Assembly: GCF_001921205.1 (NCBI RefSeq)
Contig: NZ_MSIE01000011.1
Span: 62,001 to 126,000 of the forward strand
DNA length: 64,000 nucleotides
Direction of reading: 5' to 3'
Source of the DNA: Actinophytocola xanthii
GTDB taxonomy: Bacteria; Actinomycetota; Actinomycetes; Mycobacteriales; Pseudonocardiaceae
In this document: positions 1-10,420 of the stretch, piece after piece
Layout: every line of letters starts with the position of its first letter
Position numbering within the stretch: the stretch's first letter is position 1
Translations under genes and position numbers: made by a program
The notes under the pieces: generated by a model
What the model was told of the DNA's origin: nothing
Database searches by the model: none
Seen by the model: only the letters and a program-made list of their open reading frames with translations

Positions 1-1216
1 GCGGCAACGGGTCGACCGGCCAGAGGGTCTCGCCGGTGATGCCGAGCGGCTCGCGGCTCGTGGCGAGCACCCGCAGCCCCGGGCACTCGCCGAGCAGCCG
101 GTCGACCAGCTCGGCCGCCGCGGCCACCACATGCTCGCAGTTGTCCAGCACCAACAGCAGCGACCGGGTGGAGAGCGCGGCCGCGAGCCGCTCGACCGGC
201 TCGCCGACGACCGGACCGCCGGTGCCGAGCAGGGCGTCGACCCGGAGGCCGAGCGCGGAAAGCACGGCCTGCGGCAGCTCCGCCCCGTCCCCGACCGGCG
301 CGAACTCGACCAACCACACCTCGGAGACGTCCTCGAGCAGCGCGCGGGCGACCTCGGTCGCGAGCCTCGTCTTCCCCGACCCGCCCGGACCGGTCAGCGT
401 CACCAGCCGGGACTCCCCCATCATCGTGCTCACCCGGGCCAGGTCCCGGTCGCGGCCGACGAAGCTGGTCAGCGAGGCCCGCAGGTTCGTGAGCCGGGAC
501 GGACGCTCGGAGCGCTCGCCCCGCAACAGGGCCAGATGCAGCTCGGCCAGCTCGGGCGACGGGTCGGCGCCCAGCTGCTCGGCGAGCGCGTCCCGGGTCC
601 GGGCGTAGACGGCCAGCGCGTCACCGGAGCGCCCGACCCGGGCGAGGGCGCGCATGAGCAGCCCGGCGAACCGCTCGTGCAGCGGGTGTTCGGCGACCAG
701 GGACTCGAGCTCCGCCACCGGGTCCCCGCGGTCGGCGAGCAGGTCGTCCTCGATCCGGTCGGCCAGCGCGGCGAGCCGCAGCTCCACCAGCCGGGCGCGC
801 GGAGCCTGGGCGAACGCGGCACCCGCGACGTCGGCGAGCGCCTCGCCCCGCCACAGCTCCAGCGCCGTGCGGAGCAGATCCCCCCGGTCCCCGTTCCCGC
901 TGGTGGCCAACTCCTCGAAGCGCTGGACGTCCACGTCCTGCGGGGAGACGGCGAGCCGGTAGCCGGCGGGATGGGACTCCACGGCCGGCTCGGGCAGCGC
1001 CCGGCGCAACCGGGAGACCAGGGCCTGCAACGCGTTCGTCGCCTCCGCCGGTGGGTGCTCGCCCCACACCCCGTCGATCAGCCGGTCGGTGGTGACCACC
1101 CGGCCGGGTGCCAGGGCGAGCAGGATCAGCAGCGTGCGCAACCGCGCGCCGGTGATCTCCACCGGCGCGCCGTCGTCGGCCCGCACCTCGAGCGGGCCGA
1201 GCATCGAGATCCGCAC
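1..1216 (-). CDS. AfsR/SARP-type transcriptional regulator with BTAD and NTPase domains (5' part, runs off the window)
   Basis: On the minus strand a reading frame opens with GTG at 1216 (an ATG at 1204 is four codons in) and continues past position 1. It starts VRISMLGPLEVRADDG and has an OmpR/PhoB-type winged helix (about residues 1-90, with a conserved VWGE). A BTAD helical domain follows (about 95-240). The start of an AAA/NB-ARC NTPase is then seen, with the P-loop GPGGSGKTRLATEV near residue 270 and LLLVLDNCEHV as Walker B. This architecture is typical of large actinobacterial regulators of secondary metabolism or stress. The C-terminal part lies outside the window, so target and full length are unknown. 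It is divergent from the exonuclease gene, 44 bp away. Confidence 0.85.
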   Translation of the reverse strand, partial: MRISMLGPLEVRADDGAPVEITGARLRTLLILLALAPGRVVTTDRLIDGVWGEHPPAEATNALQALVSRLRRALPEPAVESHPAGYRLAVSPQDVDVQRFEELATSGNGDRGDLLRTALELWRGEALADVAGAAFAQAPRARLVELRLAALADRIEDDLLADRGDPVAELESLVAEHPLHERFAGLLMRALARVGRSGDALAVYARTRDALAEQLGADPSPELAELHLALLRGERSERPSRLTNLRASLTSFVGRDRDLARVSTMMGESRLVTLTGPGGSGKTRLATEVARALLEDVSEVWLVEFAPVGDGAELPQAVLSALGLRVDALLGTGGPVVGEPVERLAAALSTRSLLLVLDNCEHVVAAAAELVDRLLGECPGLRVLATSREPLGITGETLWPVDPLP

Positions 1217-1260
1217 GAGTCGATTCTGCCCTCCCCGGTCGACGTGGCAGGCTGGCGCCC

Positions 1261-2205
1261 GTGAGTCGCCCTCTCGCGTTGCTGGACGCGGCCAGCCTGT
1301 ACTTCCGCGCGTACTACGCGCTGCCGGACTCGATGACCGCTCCCGACGGCACCGTCGTCAACGCGGTGCGCGGGTTCGCCGACACGATCGCCCGGATCCT
1401 GACCGAACGTCGCCCCGGGCGGCTGGTGGCCTGCATGGACGCCGACTGGCGCCCGGCCTTCCGGGTCGAGGCGCTGCCCTCCTACAAGGCGCACCGGGTC
1501 GCCGACCCGGTCAACAACGTCGAGGAGGTGCCCGACACGCTGACCCCCCAGGTGCCGATCATCCTCGACCTGCTGGACGCGGTCGGCCTGGCCGTCGCGG
1601 AGGCGCCCGGGTACGAGGCGGACGACGTGATCGGCACCCTGGTCGCCCGGGAGGCCACCGACCCGGTGGAGGTGATCTCCGGCGACCGCGACCTGTTCCA
1701 GGTCGTGCGGGACGAGCCCACCCCGGTCAGCGTGGTCTACGTCGGCCGGGGCTGGGCGCGGGCCGAGGTACTGGGGCCGCGCGAGCTGGCGGCGCGCTAC
1801 GACCTGCCGCCGGAGAACAGCGGCCGCGCCTACGCCGACATGGCCCTGCTCCGCGGCGACCCCTCCGACGGCCTGCCCGGCGTGGCCGGCGTCGGCGAGA
1901 AGACCGCGGCCAAGCTGATCACCCGGTTCGGCTCGCTCGAGGGCCTGCTGGCCGCCGCCGACGCCGAGGACAAGCTGGTGCCGCTGCGGGTGCGGACCGC
2001 CCTGCGCGACGCGGCCGACTACGTCGCCGCCGCGCCGCGCGTGGTGCGGGTCGCCCTGGACGCCGAGGTCACCGTGGACCGCGAGGACACCGTGCCGGAG
2101 CGGGCACGCGACCTCGACCGGGTCCGGCTGCTGCAGGAGAAGTGGGACCTCGGCGCCTCGGTCGACCGGCTGCTGGCCGCCCTGCCCGGGTCGGCGACCG
2201 GCTGA
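1261..2205 (+). CDS. 5'-3' exonuclease (FEN/PolA N-domain-like)
   Basis: A 314-residue stand-alone 5'-nuclease of the DNA polymerase I N-terminal/flap endonuclease family. It probably trims 5' flaps or RNA primers. Metal-ligand acidic residues are visible: D9 in LLDAAS, D60/D62 in ACMDAD, the YEADD cluster at 118-122 and the SGDRDLF motif at 140-146. A helix-hairpin-helix GVAGVGEKTAAKLI (207-220) binds DNA. No polymerase domain follows, and the length matches stand-alone actinobacterial homologues such as Rv2090. The start is GTG at 1261, with no strong ribosome binding site, so a leaderless transcript is possible. The gene sits at the edge of the conserved helY-tat-paf block. Confidence 0.9.
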   Translation: MSRPLALLDAASLYFRAYYALPDSMTAPDGTVVNAVRGFADTIARILTERRPGRLVACMDADWRPAFRVEALPSYKAHRVADPVNNVEEVPDTLTPQVPIILDLLDAVGLAVAEAPGYEADDVIGTLVAREATDPVEVISGDRDLFQVVRDEPTPVSVVYVGRGWARAEVLGPRELAARYDLPPENSGRAYADMALLRGDPSDGLPGVAGVGEKTAAKLITRFGSLEGLLAAADAEDKLVPLRVRTALRDAADYVAAAPRVVRVALDAEVTVDREDTVPERARDLDRVRLLQEKWDLGASVDRLLAALPGSATG

Positions 2206-2233
2206 CGAGCCAGGAGTTCGCCTCGCCGCTCGC

Positions 2234-2854
2234 CTACCGCCGCCCGACGGCGTAGGTCAGGTGCGCCACCCTCGGGGAGTGCTCCGCGCGGACCTGCTCC
2301 AGGGTGACGCGGTCCGCGTCCACCCCCTCGAACAGGCGGACTCCGGTGCCGAACAGCACGGGCGACAGCGCGATCGAGAACTCGTCGACCAGGCCGGCGT
2401 TCACGTAGCTCAGGATCGTCGCGCCGCCGCCGGCGATGCGGACGTCCCGGTCACCGGCGGCCGCGCGGGCCTGGTCGAGCGCGGACTCGACGCCGTCGTC
2501 GACGAAGTGGAACGTGGTCCCACCCGGCCGCTCCCAGGGGTCGCGCTTCTCGTGCGTCACGACGAAGACCGGGGTGTGGAACGGCGCCTCCTCCGGCCAC
2601 GCGACCTCGCCCGCGTCGAACATGCGCCTGCCCATCACGCTCGCGCCGGTGCGCTCGAACGTCTCCCGCAGGATGTCGTTGTCGCGCCCCTCCTCGCCGC
2701 CGCCGCCGAGCTTCAGGTTCTCCCGGAAGAACCGCTGCGGGAAGACCCACCGCTGCAGTTCCACCCACTGCCGCCCCATCAGGTCCGCCGTCGACTCGGG
2801 TGCGATGAACCCGTCCAGCGACATCGACACGCTGAAGAACACCCTGCCCGCCAT
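2234..2854 (-). CDS. RibD C-terminal/dihydrofolate reductase-like oxidoreductase
   Basis: The 206-residue protein begins MAGRVFFSVSMSLDGFIA, the typical opening of the RibD_C/DHFR-like family. It contains GASVMGRRMFDAGE, PVFVVTHE and the nucleotide-site glycine run IAGGGATILSYVNAGLVDE, and ends with a conserved LFGTGVRLF strand. Such proteins bind NADPH; the substrate of this subgroup is generally unknown. Its ATG at 2854 shares one base with the stop codon of the upstream AHSA1 gene, so the pair is translationally coupled. The whole ArsR-AHSA1-RibD set is probably one transcript. The reaction itself is not determinable from sequence. Confidence 0.85.
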   Translation of the reverse strand: MAGRVFFSVSMSLDGFIAPESTADLMGRQWVELQRWVFPQRFFRENLKLGGGGEEGRDNDILRETFERTGASVMGRRMFDAGEVAWPEEAPFHTPVFVVTHEKRDPWERPGGTTFHFVDDGVESALDQARAAAGDRDVRIAGGGATILSYVNAGLVDEFSIALSPVLFGTGVRLFEGVDADRVTLEQVRAEHSPRVAHLTYAVGRR

Positions 2855-3360
2855 CAGCGCTCCACCTCCGGCCGGGCGAGCTCGGCGACGTAGGCGGCCA
2901 GGTTGCCCAGGGTCTGCCGGCCGCCCTCGATCGCGTGGTACTTCTCGACCGCCTCGTCGCGCAGTTCCGCGCTCGGGAACACCGTCCGCATCTCGATCCG
3001 GGTCGCCGCACCGTCCTGCTCGAACCTGAGGACCGACTCGAACGCGTTCGGGTCGTCGCGGGACTCGCCGTGGAGCAGCGCGATCCGCTCCGGCGGGGCG
3101 ATCTCGGTCCAGGTGATCCACTCGGCGTAGTCGGTCCCGTCCGGTCCGTGCATCACGAAGTCCCACACCCCGCCGACGCGGAACTCGAACGACCGCGTGG
3201 TGGTGGTGAAGCCCTCCGGTCCCCACCACCTGGACAGGTGCCGGACCTCGGTGAACGCCTCGAACACCAGCTCCCGGGGGGCGTCGATGACCCGGGAGAC
3301 CACGATCTCGCGGTCGGAGGTCGCGGTCGGCGCCGGCGCTCCTGGTCCTGTCATGCTCAT
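2854..3360 (-). CDS. SRPBCC/AHSA1-domain protein
   Basis: A 168-residue START-like protein of the AHSA1 (Aha1 C-terminal homology) family. It shows the usual signatures VVSRVIDAPRELVFEAFT, LSRWWGPEGF near residues 40-55 and the repeated strand pattern VLRFEQDGAATRIEMRTVF. These form a hydrophobic ligand-binding cup; the ligand is unknown. In actinobacteria the family very often follows an ArsR regulator, as here (4 bp downstream of the ArsR stop). It overlaps the following reductase by one base. The ATG at 3360 is taken as start; an MTG two codons in is possible. Confidence 0.88.
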   Translation of the reverse strand: MSMTGPGAPAPTATSDREIVVSRVIDAPRELVFEAFTEVRHLSRWWGPEGFTTTTRSFEFRVGGVWDFVMHGPDGTDYAEWITWTEIAPPERIALLHGESRDDPNAFESVLRFEQDGAATRIEMRTVFPSAELRDEAVEKYHAIEGGRQTLGNLAAYVAELARPEVER

Positions 3361-3364
3361 TGGG

Positions 3365-3706
3365 CTACGTCTCCCGCCTCGTCTGCTTCAGGTCCTGCAC
3401 GTACGCGTCCAGTCGGCCGAGGCTCTCGTTCCAGAACCGCTCGAACCCGCCGGTCCACTCGTGAACCGGCCGCAGCCCGCGTGCGTCGAGGCCGTACAGG
3501 CGTTGCCTGCCCGCCTTCCGGTCCCGCACCAACCCGACCTCGCGGAGCACCCGCAGGTGTTTGGACGCCTGCGGCTGGGTCATCCCCAGCTCCCCGGCCA
3601 GCTCGGTGACGGGCCGTTCACCGGCCCGCAGCAGCACCAGGATCTCTCGGCGCTGCGGCTCGGCGATCGCGTTGAAGACGTCCGACGTCGTCGCTGCTCG
3701 TGCCAT
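3365..3706 (-). CDS. ArsR-family winged-helix repressor
   Basis: A 113-residue regulator with the ArsR/SmtB fold. It starts VFNAIAEPQRREILVLL, and the recognition helix is in ELGMTQPQASKHLRVLREVGLV (about residues 40-62) followed by the wing DRKAGRQRLYGLD. No metal-binding CxC or histidine cluster is seen, so it is more likely a metal-independent SRPBCC-partner type. It leads the operon with the AHSA1 and RibD-like genes. A perfect 16-bp palindrome lies 11 bp upstream of its start codon, which suggests autorepression. Confidence 0.9.
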   Translation of the reverse strand: MARAATTSDVFNAIAEPQRREILVLLRAGERPVTELAGELGMTQPQASKHLRVLREVGLVRDRKAGRQRLYGLDARGLRPVHEWTGGFERFWNESLGRLDAYVQDLKQTRRET

Positions 3707-3717
3707 GGCGAAATGGT

Positions 3718-3733
3718 ATGCCTATATAGGCAT
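3718..3733. promoter_or_regulatory. Putative ArsR operator, perfect 16-bp palindrome
   Basis: ATGCCTATATAGGCAT is perfectly self-complementary, strikingly AT-rich for this genome, and lies just upstream of the ArsR start (ATG at 3706). The central TATATA could form part of the promoter -10 region. The position fits an autoregulatory operator; binding is inferred, not shown. Confidence 0.65.
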
Positions 3734-3775
3734 GCGTCAAGCCGGGCGGAGCCCGATCGTGACCATGGTCATGAT

Positions 3776-3898
3776 TCAGCGGGTCGCGGGGGCGGCGAAG
3801 CGGGACAGGTCGGGACCGGCCGGCTCGTCGGGGCCGCAGGACGCCGTCAGCAGGGCGAGCGCCGTCACCAGAGCGGCGACCAGCAGGCGGGGCGGCAT
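3776..3898 (-). CDS. Micro-lipoprotein (40 aa), coupled to the upstream acetyltransferase
   Basis: A 40-residue frame starts with ATG at 3898, which overlaps the acetyltransferase stop by one base (TGATG). It reads MPPRLLVAALVTALALLTASC followed by GPDEPAGPDLSRFAAPATR. This is a textbook lipoprotein signal: an Arg in the n-region, a hydrophobic core and the lipobox LTASC, with the lipid-accepting Cys at residue 21. The mature peptide would be only 20 residues. It is below the size most gene finders accept. The stop-start overlap and the signal make it credible, but function is unknown and expression is inferred. Confidence 0.6.
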   Translation of the reverse strand: MPPRLLVAALVTALALLTASCGPDEPAGPDLSRFAAPATR

Positions 3899-5136
3899 CA
3901 GAACAAGCTACCGCACCAGGCCGCGCGCTCGGTCCCGAACAGCCGGTCCGCCGCCGGCAGCGCCGCCGGGTCGTGCACGGTGACCCGGCCGATCCCGGCC
4001 AGCTGCGAGGGACGCCAGGCACCCAGGTACAGCATGGCGAGTGCCTCGGGGTCCACGGTCAGCGCGGCCGGCGCCTCGGTGCGCTCGGCGCCGGCCGCGC
4101 CGACGACGTAGGTACCGGTGTTGGCCGGCAGCAGGGGATCGACGACCTCGACCACCACGGGGTCGGCCGGGCCGTAGGCGCGTGCGGACAACGCGGCCGG
4201 GACGTCCACCAGCCGCAGCCACAGGTCGTCGTCCAGCTCGGAGCGCACCGCGGTGGAGTCCACCAGCGCCGCGGCGAGGGGCTCGTCGGTCGGGCGCTGG
4301 TAGGCGGTGAGGTGGTCGACCAGGTCGATGTCGAGCAGGAACCGCCACAGGTCGTTCGCCACCGCCTGGTCGGCCGCGACGAAGTCGTACACGACGAGAC
4401 CGACGCCGTCGCGCGGGTCGGCGGGTGCCTGCTCGGACGGGCGGTACTGGAGGAACCCGTCGATCGCCCCGTCCGCGCCGTGGTGCGCGGCGACGCGGAA
4501 GTACTCGTGCCTGAGCCGGCGCTCGTAGCAGAGCGCCCACCAGCTGGGACCGCGACCCATCATCCCCGGCCATGCCCCCAGCATCCGGGAGTAGGCCTCC
4601 GGCAGAAGCGTGAGCGCCTCGTCCTGGGTCAGCAGCCGCATGGTGCCGGTGGTCGGCACCTCCGGCCGCATCCTGGCGCGGGCGGGACGCGCCCGCACGA
4701 TGTGGGCGAGCGTGCCGATTCCGTAGCCGAAGCGGCCGTAGATCGTGGCCTCGCTCGCGTGCAGCGCCGCGAAGACCTCGCCGCCGCGCGCGACCGCGGC
4801 GAGCTGCTCGCGCATCAGGCCGGTGAGCGCGCCCCGCCTGCGGTGGTCGGTGCGCACCGCGACACCGGTGACCGCCGCCATGGGCAGCACCGCGCCGCCC
4901 GGCACGGTGAGGGCGGAGGTCAGCGAGGTCGTCGTGCCGATCATCGTGTCGCCGGCGAAGGCGCCGAAGGTGCGACCAGGCTCGTAGAACTTCCTGGTGG
5001 TCGCCCACTTCTCGTCGTTGGGCGGCTGCTCGTGCACGGCCTCGTTGAAGATCGTGTTGGCCGTACGCAGCTCGGCGTCCTCGAGCACGCGGACGTCGAA
5101 CTCGGTTGCCCGCGCGGGCGACAGGGTCTGGGTCAC
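3898..5136 (-). CDS. Eis-like GNAT N-acetyltransferase
   Basis: About 412 residues. An N-terminal GNAT fold carries the acetyl-CoA pyrophosphate loop VRTDHRRRGALTGLMREQL (V/RxxxRR/GxG/A type). A second GNAT-like region and an SCP2-like C-terminal part with LAMLYLGAWRPSQLAGIGRV follow. The chain ends in Phe, as in Eis-family enzymes whose C-terminal carboxylate helps catalysis. Eis homologues acetylate several amines of aminoglycosides or protein lysines; the substrate here is unknown. The start is set at GTG 5136 (VTQTLSPARATEF); another GTG at 5172 would add 12 residues. Its stop overlaps the micro-lipoprotein start. Confidence 0.87.
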   Translation of the reverse strand: MTQTLSPARATEFDVRVLEDAELRTANTIFNEAVHEQPPNDEKWATTRKFYEPGRTFGAFAGDTMIGTTTSLTSALTVPGGAVLPMAAVTGVAVRTDHRRRGALTGLMREQLAAVARGGEVFAALHASEATIYGRFGYGIGTLAHIVRARPARARMRPEVPTTGTMRLLTQDEALTLLPEAYSRMLGAWPGMMGRGPSWWALCYERRLRHEYFRVAAHHGADGAIDGFLQYRPSEQAPADPRDGVGLVVYDFVAADQAVANDLWRFLLDIDLVDHLTAYQRPTDEPLAAALVDSTAVRSELDDDLWLRLVDVPAALSARAYGPADPVVVEVVDPLLPANTGTYVVGAAGAERTEAPAALTVDPEALAMLYLGAWRPSQLAGIGRVTVHDPAALPAADRLFGTERAAWCGSLF

Positions 5137-5176
5137 CGCCCGATCATGCCTGCCGGTCGTGGCACCGGCCACCGCA

Positions 5177-5518
5177 TTACTTGGGCTCGCTGACCTCGAA
5201 CTCGCCGTTCTCGTTGAGCACGGTGACGGTGACCGTCTTCTCCTGGCCGGCGACGGTCACCGTGCAGTCGAACTGGAGCGCGAGATCACCCGGGCAGTCG
5301 ACGTTGCCGACGTCGGAGAGCTGGTACTCCTGGGCGAGGAAGTTCCGGACCCCGTTCGCGCCCTCGAGCAGGTCCTCGTTGAGCACGTCGAGGTTGGGCA
5401 TCTCGATGTCCGGCACGTCCGGCACGTCCGGCAGGTTGACCGCGTCCTCCGCGCCGCAGCCGGCGAGCACGAACACGGGAACCACGAGCAGACCAACAAG
5501 TCGACGTCGCACACTCAA
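5177..5518 (-). CDS. DUF4333-type lipoprotein
   Basis: A 113-residue secreted lipoprotein: MSVRRRLVGLLVVPVFVLAGC gives a lipobox LAGC with Cys at 21. A short Asp/Pro-rich linker carries a repeated DVPDVPDI unit. A C-terminal domain of about 65 residues has two cysteines (VDCPGD and QFDCTVTV) spaced as in DUF4333, likely a disulfide. The same domain occurs in the next gene upstream (5558-6226), so the two are probably related by duplication. Envelope location is well supported; the role is unknown. Confidence 0.82.
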   Translation of the reverse strand: MSVRRRLVGLLVVPVFVLAGCGAEDAVNLPDVPDVPDIEMPNLDVLNEDLLEGANGVRNFLAQEYQLSDVGNVDCPGDLALQFDCTVTVAGQEKTVTVTVLNENGEFEVSEPK

Positions 5519-5557
5519 CCCTTCGGAGCCGGTTATGTCCGGTTCCAGGGTACCGCG

Positions 5558-6226
5558 CTACTTGGCCTCGGGAGTGCCGACCTCGTACTGGCCGTCGTCG
5601 TTGCGCACGGTGATCTTCACGTTCATCTCCTCGTCGCGGATGACGACGGTGCAGGTGAACGTGTTGCCCTGCTTGACCTCCTGCTCCGCGGGACAGCGGA
5701 CGTCGCCGATGTCGTCCGCGGGTTCGTTGTAGTTCTCGATCAGGATCTTCTTCACGCCGTTGTCGCCCTCGAGCGCGGCCTGGTCGAAGACCTTCTTGTT
5801 CAGGAAGCCGGGCGTGACGAAGCCGAGCACGCCGAAGGCACCCGCGGCGAGCACGACGACGACCACCACGATCCAGATCCAGGCGCCGCCCTTCTTCGCC
5901 GGCGGCTGGCCGTAGGGCGACTGCCCCGGGAACCCGCCGGGCTGCTGCTGGCCGTAGCCGCCGTAGGGCTGCTGTTGCTGCTGCTGGCCGTAGCCCCCGG
6001 GGTACTGCTGGGTCGGCTGCTGGCCGTACCCCCCGTACGGCTGCTGCTGTTGCGGCTGGCCGTAGGGCTGCTGCTGGCCATAACCACCCTGCCCGGGGGC
6101 CGGCCCGGGGCCCTGCGCCGGGAACCCGCCCGAGGGCGTGCCCGGCGTCGAACCGCCACCGTAGGGTTGCTGTCCCCACTGCTGCTGCGGGTCGTTCCCA
6201 CCGGAAGGCCCGTAGGGGCTGGTCAT
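5558..6226 (-). CDS. Gln/Gly/Pro/Tyr-rich single-pass membrane protein with DUF4333 domain
   Basis: 222 residues in three parts. A cytoplasmic low-complexity segment rich in [10 protein letters not shown]-like repeats spans roughly 1-112. A single transmembrane helix, [22 protein letters not shown], lies near 115-136. An extracytoplasmic DUF4333 domain carries two Cys ([15 protein letters not shown]). The repetitive part corresponds to a CTG/CAG-rich DNA tract at about 5930-6080. The position beside helY matches the membrane protein next to helY in mycobacteria. Function unknown; one of six such low-complexity envelope proteins in this window. Confidence 0.82.
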   Translation of the reverse strand: MTSPYGPSGGNDPQQQWGQQPYGGGSTPGTPSGGFPAQGPGPAPGQGGYGQQQPYGQPQQQQPYGGYGQQPTQQYPGGYGQQQQQQPYGGYGQQQPGGFPGQSPYGQPPAKKGGAWIWIVVVVVVLAAGAFGVLGFVTPGFLNKKVFDQAALEGDNGVKKILIENYNEPADDIGDVRCPAEQEVKQGNTFTCTVVIRDEEMNVKITVRNDDGQYEVGTPEAK

Positions 6227-6365
6227 GATTCGCCTCCGCGAAATCGAGGTCGCTCGTCGGTGCTGCGTGGCCGGTGCACTGGATCAAACCGCGCGGTCAA
6301 ACCATAGCGGCAGGTGGATCCCCCGTGTGCCGCGCCACGCGATTCCAACCGTCCGGACCAGTGCC

Positions 6366-9136
6366 TCAGCTCACGCCCAGCGCGACCACGCCCCGCCGCA
6401 TCCCGCGCACCGCGCGATCCGCCGCCACGCCGACCGGATGCCCGGTGCCCATCACGTCGCGGAGCTGGTCGAGCAGGTCGATCACCTGTCGACACCAGCG
6501 GACGAAGTCGCCTGCCGAGATCTCGCTGCCGGCCGACTCGGCGGCGGTGAGCACCCGCTCCAGGGACTCGCCGCGCGCCCAGCGGTAGGCCGTCCAGGCG
6601 AAGCCGGCGTCGGGCTGGCGGGTGCGCTCGAGCTTGTGCCGCCGCTCGTCGTGCTCCAGCGACGTCCACAGCCGCATGGTCTCGCCGAGCGCGTCGGTCA
6701 CCGCTCCCGCCGGCACCCTCGGCTCGCTGGGGCTGTCCCGGCGTGACTCGTAGACCAGCGCGGACACCACCGCCGCGAGCTCGGGTGCGTCGAGGGAGTC
6801 CCAGACGCCGGTGCGCAGGCACTCCGCGGCGAGCAGGTCGGACTCGCTGTAGAGCCGGGCCAGCCACCGCCCGTGCCCGGTCACGTCGTCCTCCCCGGCA
6901 AGGTAGCCGCGCTCGGTGAGCAGCGCCCGGATCCGGTCGAAGGCACGGGCGAGCGAGTGGGTGGTCGCGGCGACCTTCTGCTCCAGCTGCTGGGTCTCCG
7001 CGGCCAGCCGGCGGTGCCGCTCCGCCCACCGGGCGTGCGCCTCCCGGTCGTCGCAGCCGTGGCAGGGGTGGGCACGCAGGGCGCGGCGCAGCGCCGCCAG
7101 CTCGCCGTCGTCATCCGCGCCGCGGGTGCGACGACCACGACCCGGCGGCACGATCCCGGTGTTGCGCAGTGTCGACGCGAGGTCCCGGCGCGAGCGCGGC
7201 GAGCGCAGGTCCACCTGCTTGGGCAGCCGGACCCGACCGAGTGCCTCGACCGGCGACGGGAAGTCCGACAGCGAGAGCCGGCCCGCCCAGCGGTCCTCGG
7301 TGAGCACCAACGGCCGCGGCTCCCCCATCGGATCCAGACCGGGGTCCACGACGATGGCCAGGCCCGACCGGCGACCTGACGGCACCGCGATGACGTCGCC
7401 CTTGCGCAGCGCCTCGAGCGAGCGGGCCGCCTCCGCGCGGCGGGCCGTGGCGTTGCGGCGGGACAGCGCCTTCTCCCGCTCGGACAACCGCGCCCGCAGG
7501 TCGGCGTACTCGGCGAAGTCGCCGAGGTGGCAGGTCATCGACTCCCGGTAGCCCTCCAGCGCCTCGTGGTTGCGCTCGATCCGCCTGGCCATCCCGACCA
7601 CCGAACGGTCCGCCTGGAACTGGGCGAACGACTGCTCGAGCAGCTCCCGGGCCTGCTGGGCGCCGAGGCGGTCGACCAGGTTGACGGCCATGTTGTACGC
7701 CGGCCGGAACGAGGAGCGCAGCGGATAGGTGCGGGTGGAGGCCAGCCCGGCCACGTGCTTGGGGTCCACGCCCGGCTGCCAGATGACGACGGCGTGTCCC
7801 TCGATGTCGATCCCCCGCCGACCGGCACGCCCGGTGAGCTGGGTGTACTCCCCCGGCGTCAGGTCGACGTGGGCCTCGCCGTTGTACTTGACCAGCCGCT
7901 CGAGGACGACCGTCCGGGCGGGCATGTTGATGCCCAGCGCGAGGGTCTCGGTGGCGAACACGACCTTCACCAGGCCGCGCACGAACAGCTCCTCGACCGT
8001 CTCCTTGAACGCCGGGAGCAGGCCGGCGTGGTGGCTGGCGAAGCCGCGCTCGAGCGCCTCGCGCCACTCCCAGAAGCCCAGCACCCGCAGGTCGGCCTCG
8101 TTGAGGTCCCTGGTCCGGATGTCCACGATGCGGCGGATCTCGGCGACCTCGGCCTCGGTGTTCATCCGCAGGCCCGAGCGGGTGCACTGCGTGACGGCGG
8201 CGTCGCAGCCGACCCGGCTGAACACGAACACGATCGCCGGGAGCAGCCCTGCCGCGTCAAGGCGGGAGACCACGTCGACCCGCGAGGGCGGCCGGAACCG
8301 GGGCACGCGGGCCGGGCCAGGGCGCTTGTTGCGCCCGCGGGGGCCCTGCCAGGCGGACTGGCTGGCGGACTGGCTGGCGACGTCCTCGGCGCGGCGCAGC
8401 AGGTTCGGGTTGAGCCGGGGCTGGCCGTCCGCGTCCTCGCCGGCGAACAGGTCGAGCAGCCGGCCGTTGACCATCATGTGCTGCCAGAGCGGGACCGGGC
8501 GGTGCTCGTCGACGACGACGGTGGTGTCGCCCCGGACCTCGACGAGCCAGTCGGCGAACTCCTCGGCGTTGCTCACCGTCGCCGAGAGGCTGATCAGGCG
8601 CACCGAGTCGGGCAGGTGGAGGATGACCTCCTCCCAGACCGCGCCGCGGAACCGGTCTGCGAGGTAGTGCACCTCGTCCATGACCACGTAGCCCAGCCCG
8701 TCGAGGGTCGACGAGCCGGCGTAGAGCATGTTGCGCAGGACCTCGGTGGTCATCACCACGATCGGCGCGCTGCCGTTGACCGAGCTGTCGCCGGTGAGCA
8801 GGCCGACCTTCCCGGGGCCGTAGCGATCGACCAGGTCGGCGAACTTCTGGTTCGACAGCGCCTTGATCGGGGTGGTGTAGAAGCACTTGCGGCCCTCGGC
8901 CAGCGCCAGGTGCACGGCGAACTCACCGACCACCGTCTTGCCGGCACCGGTCGGCGCGCAGACGAGCACGCCGTGCCCGTCCTCGAGCGCGGCACAGCCC
9001 TCGGACTGGAAGGGGTCGAGCTCGAAGGGCAGCTGCCCCTCGAACTCGGTCAGGCGCGGGTAGGCCGACCGCCGCCGCGCCGCTGCGTAGGCCTCGGCCG
9101 GGGACGGAGAAGGGCTGGTGGCCACACCCAAGACTT

Positions 9137-9140
<4 letters not shown>
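6366..9140 (-). CDS. helY: Ski2-like DEVH-box RNA helicase HelY
   Basis: A 924-residue superfamily 2 helicase of the Ski2/Mtr4 type. Walker A APTGAGKT is at 62-69, DEVH at 155-158, SLSATVSN is motif III and the motif VI region reads QLTGRAGRRGID. A long C-terminal helical region contains a Cys pair (HPCHGCDD) and a DSHCT-type end. It probably remodels RNA. Length and neighbours (tatC side, exonuclease side) match Rv2092c helY. The GTG at 9140 overlaps the sigma-factor stop as GTGA; a second GTG at 9125 would remove five residues. Confidence 0.93.
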
Positions 9141-10417
<1,277 letters not shown>

Positions 10418-10420
10418 GTC

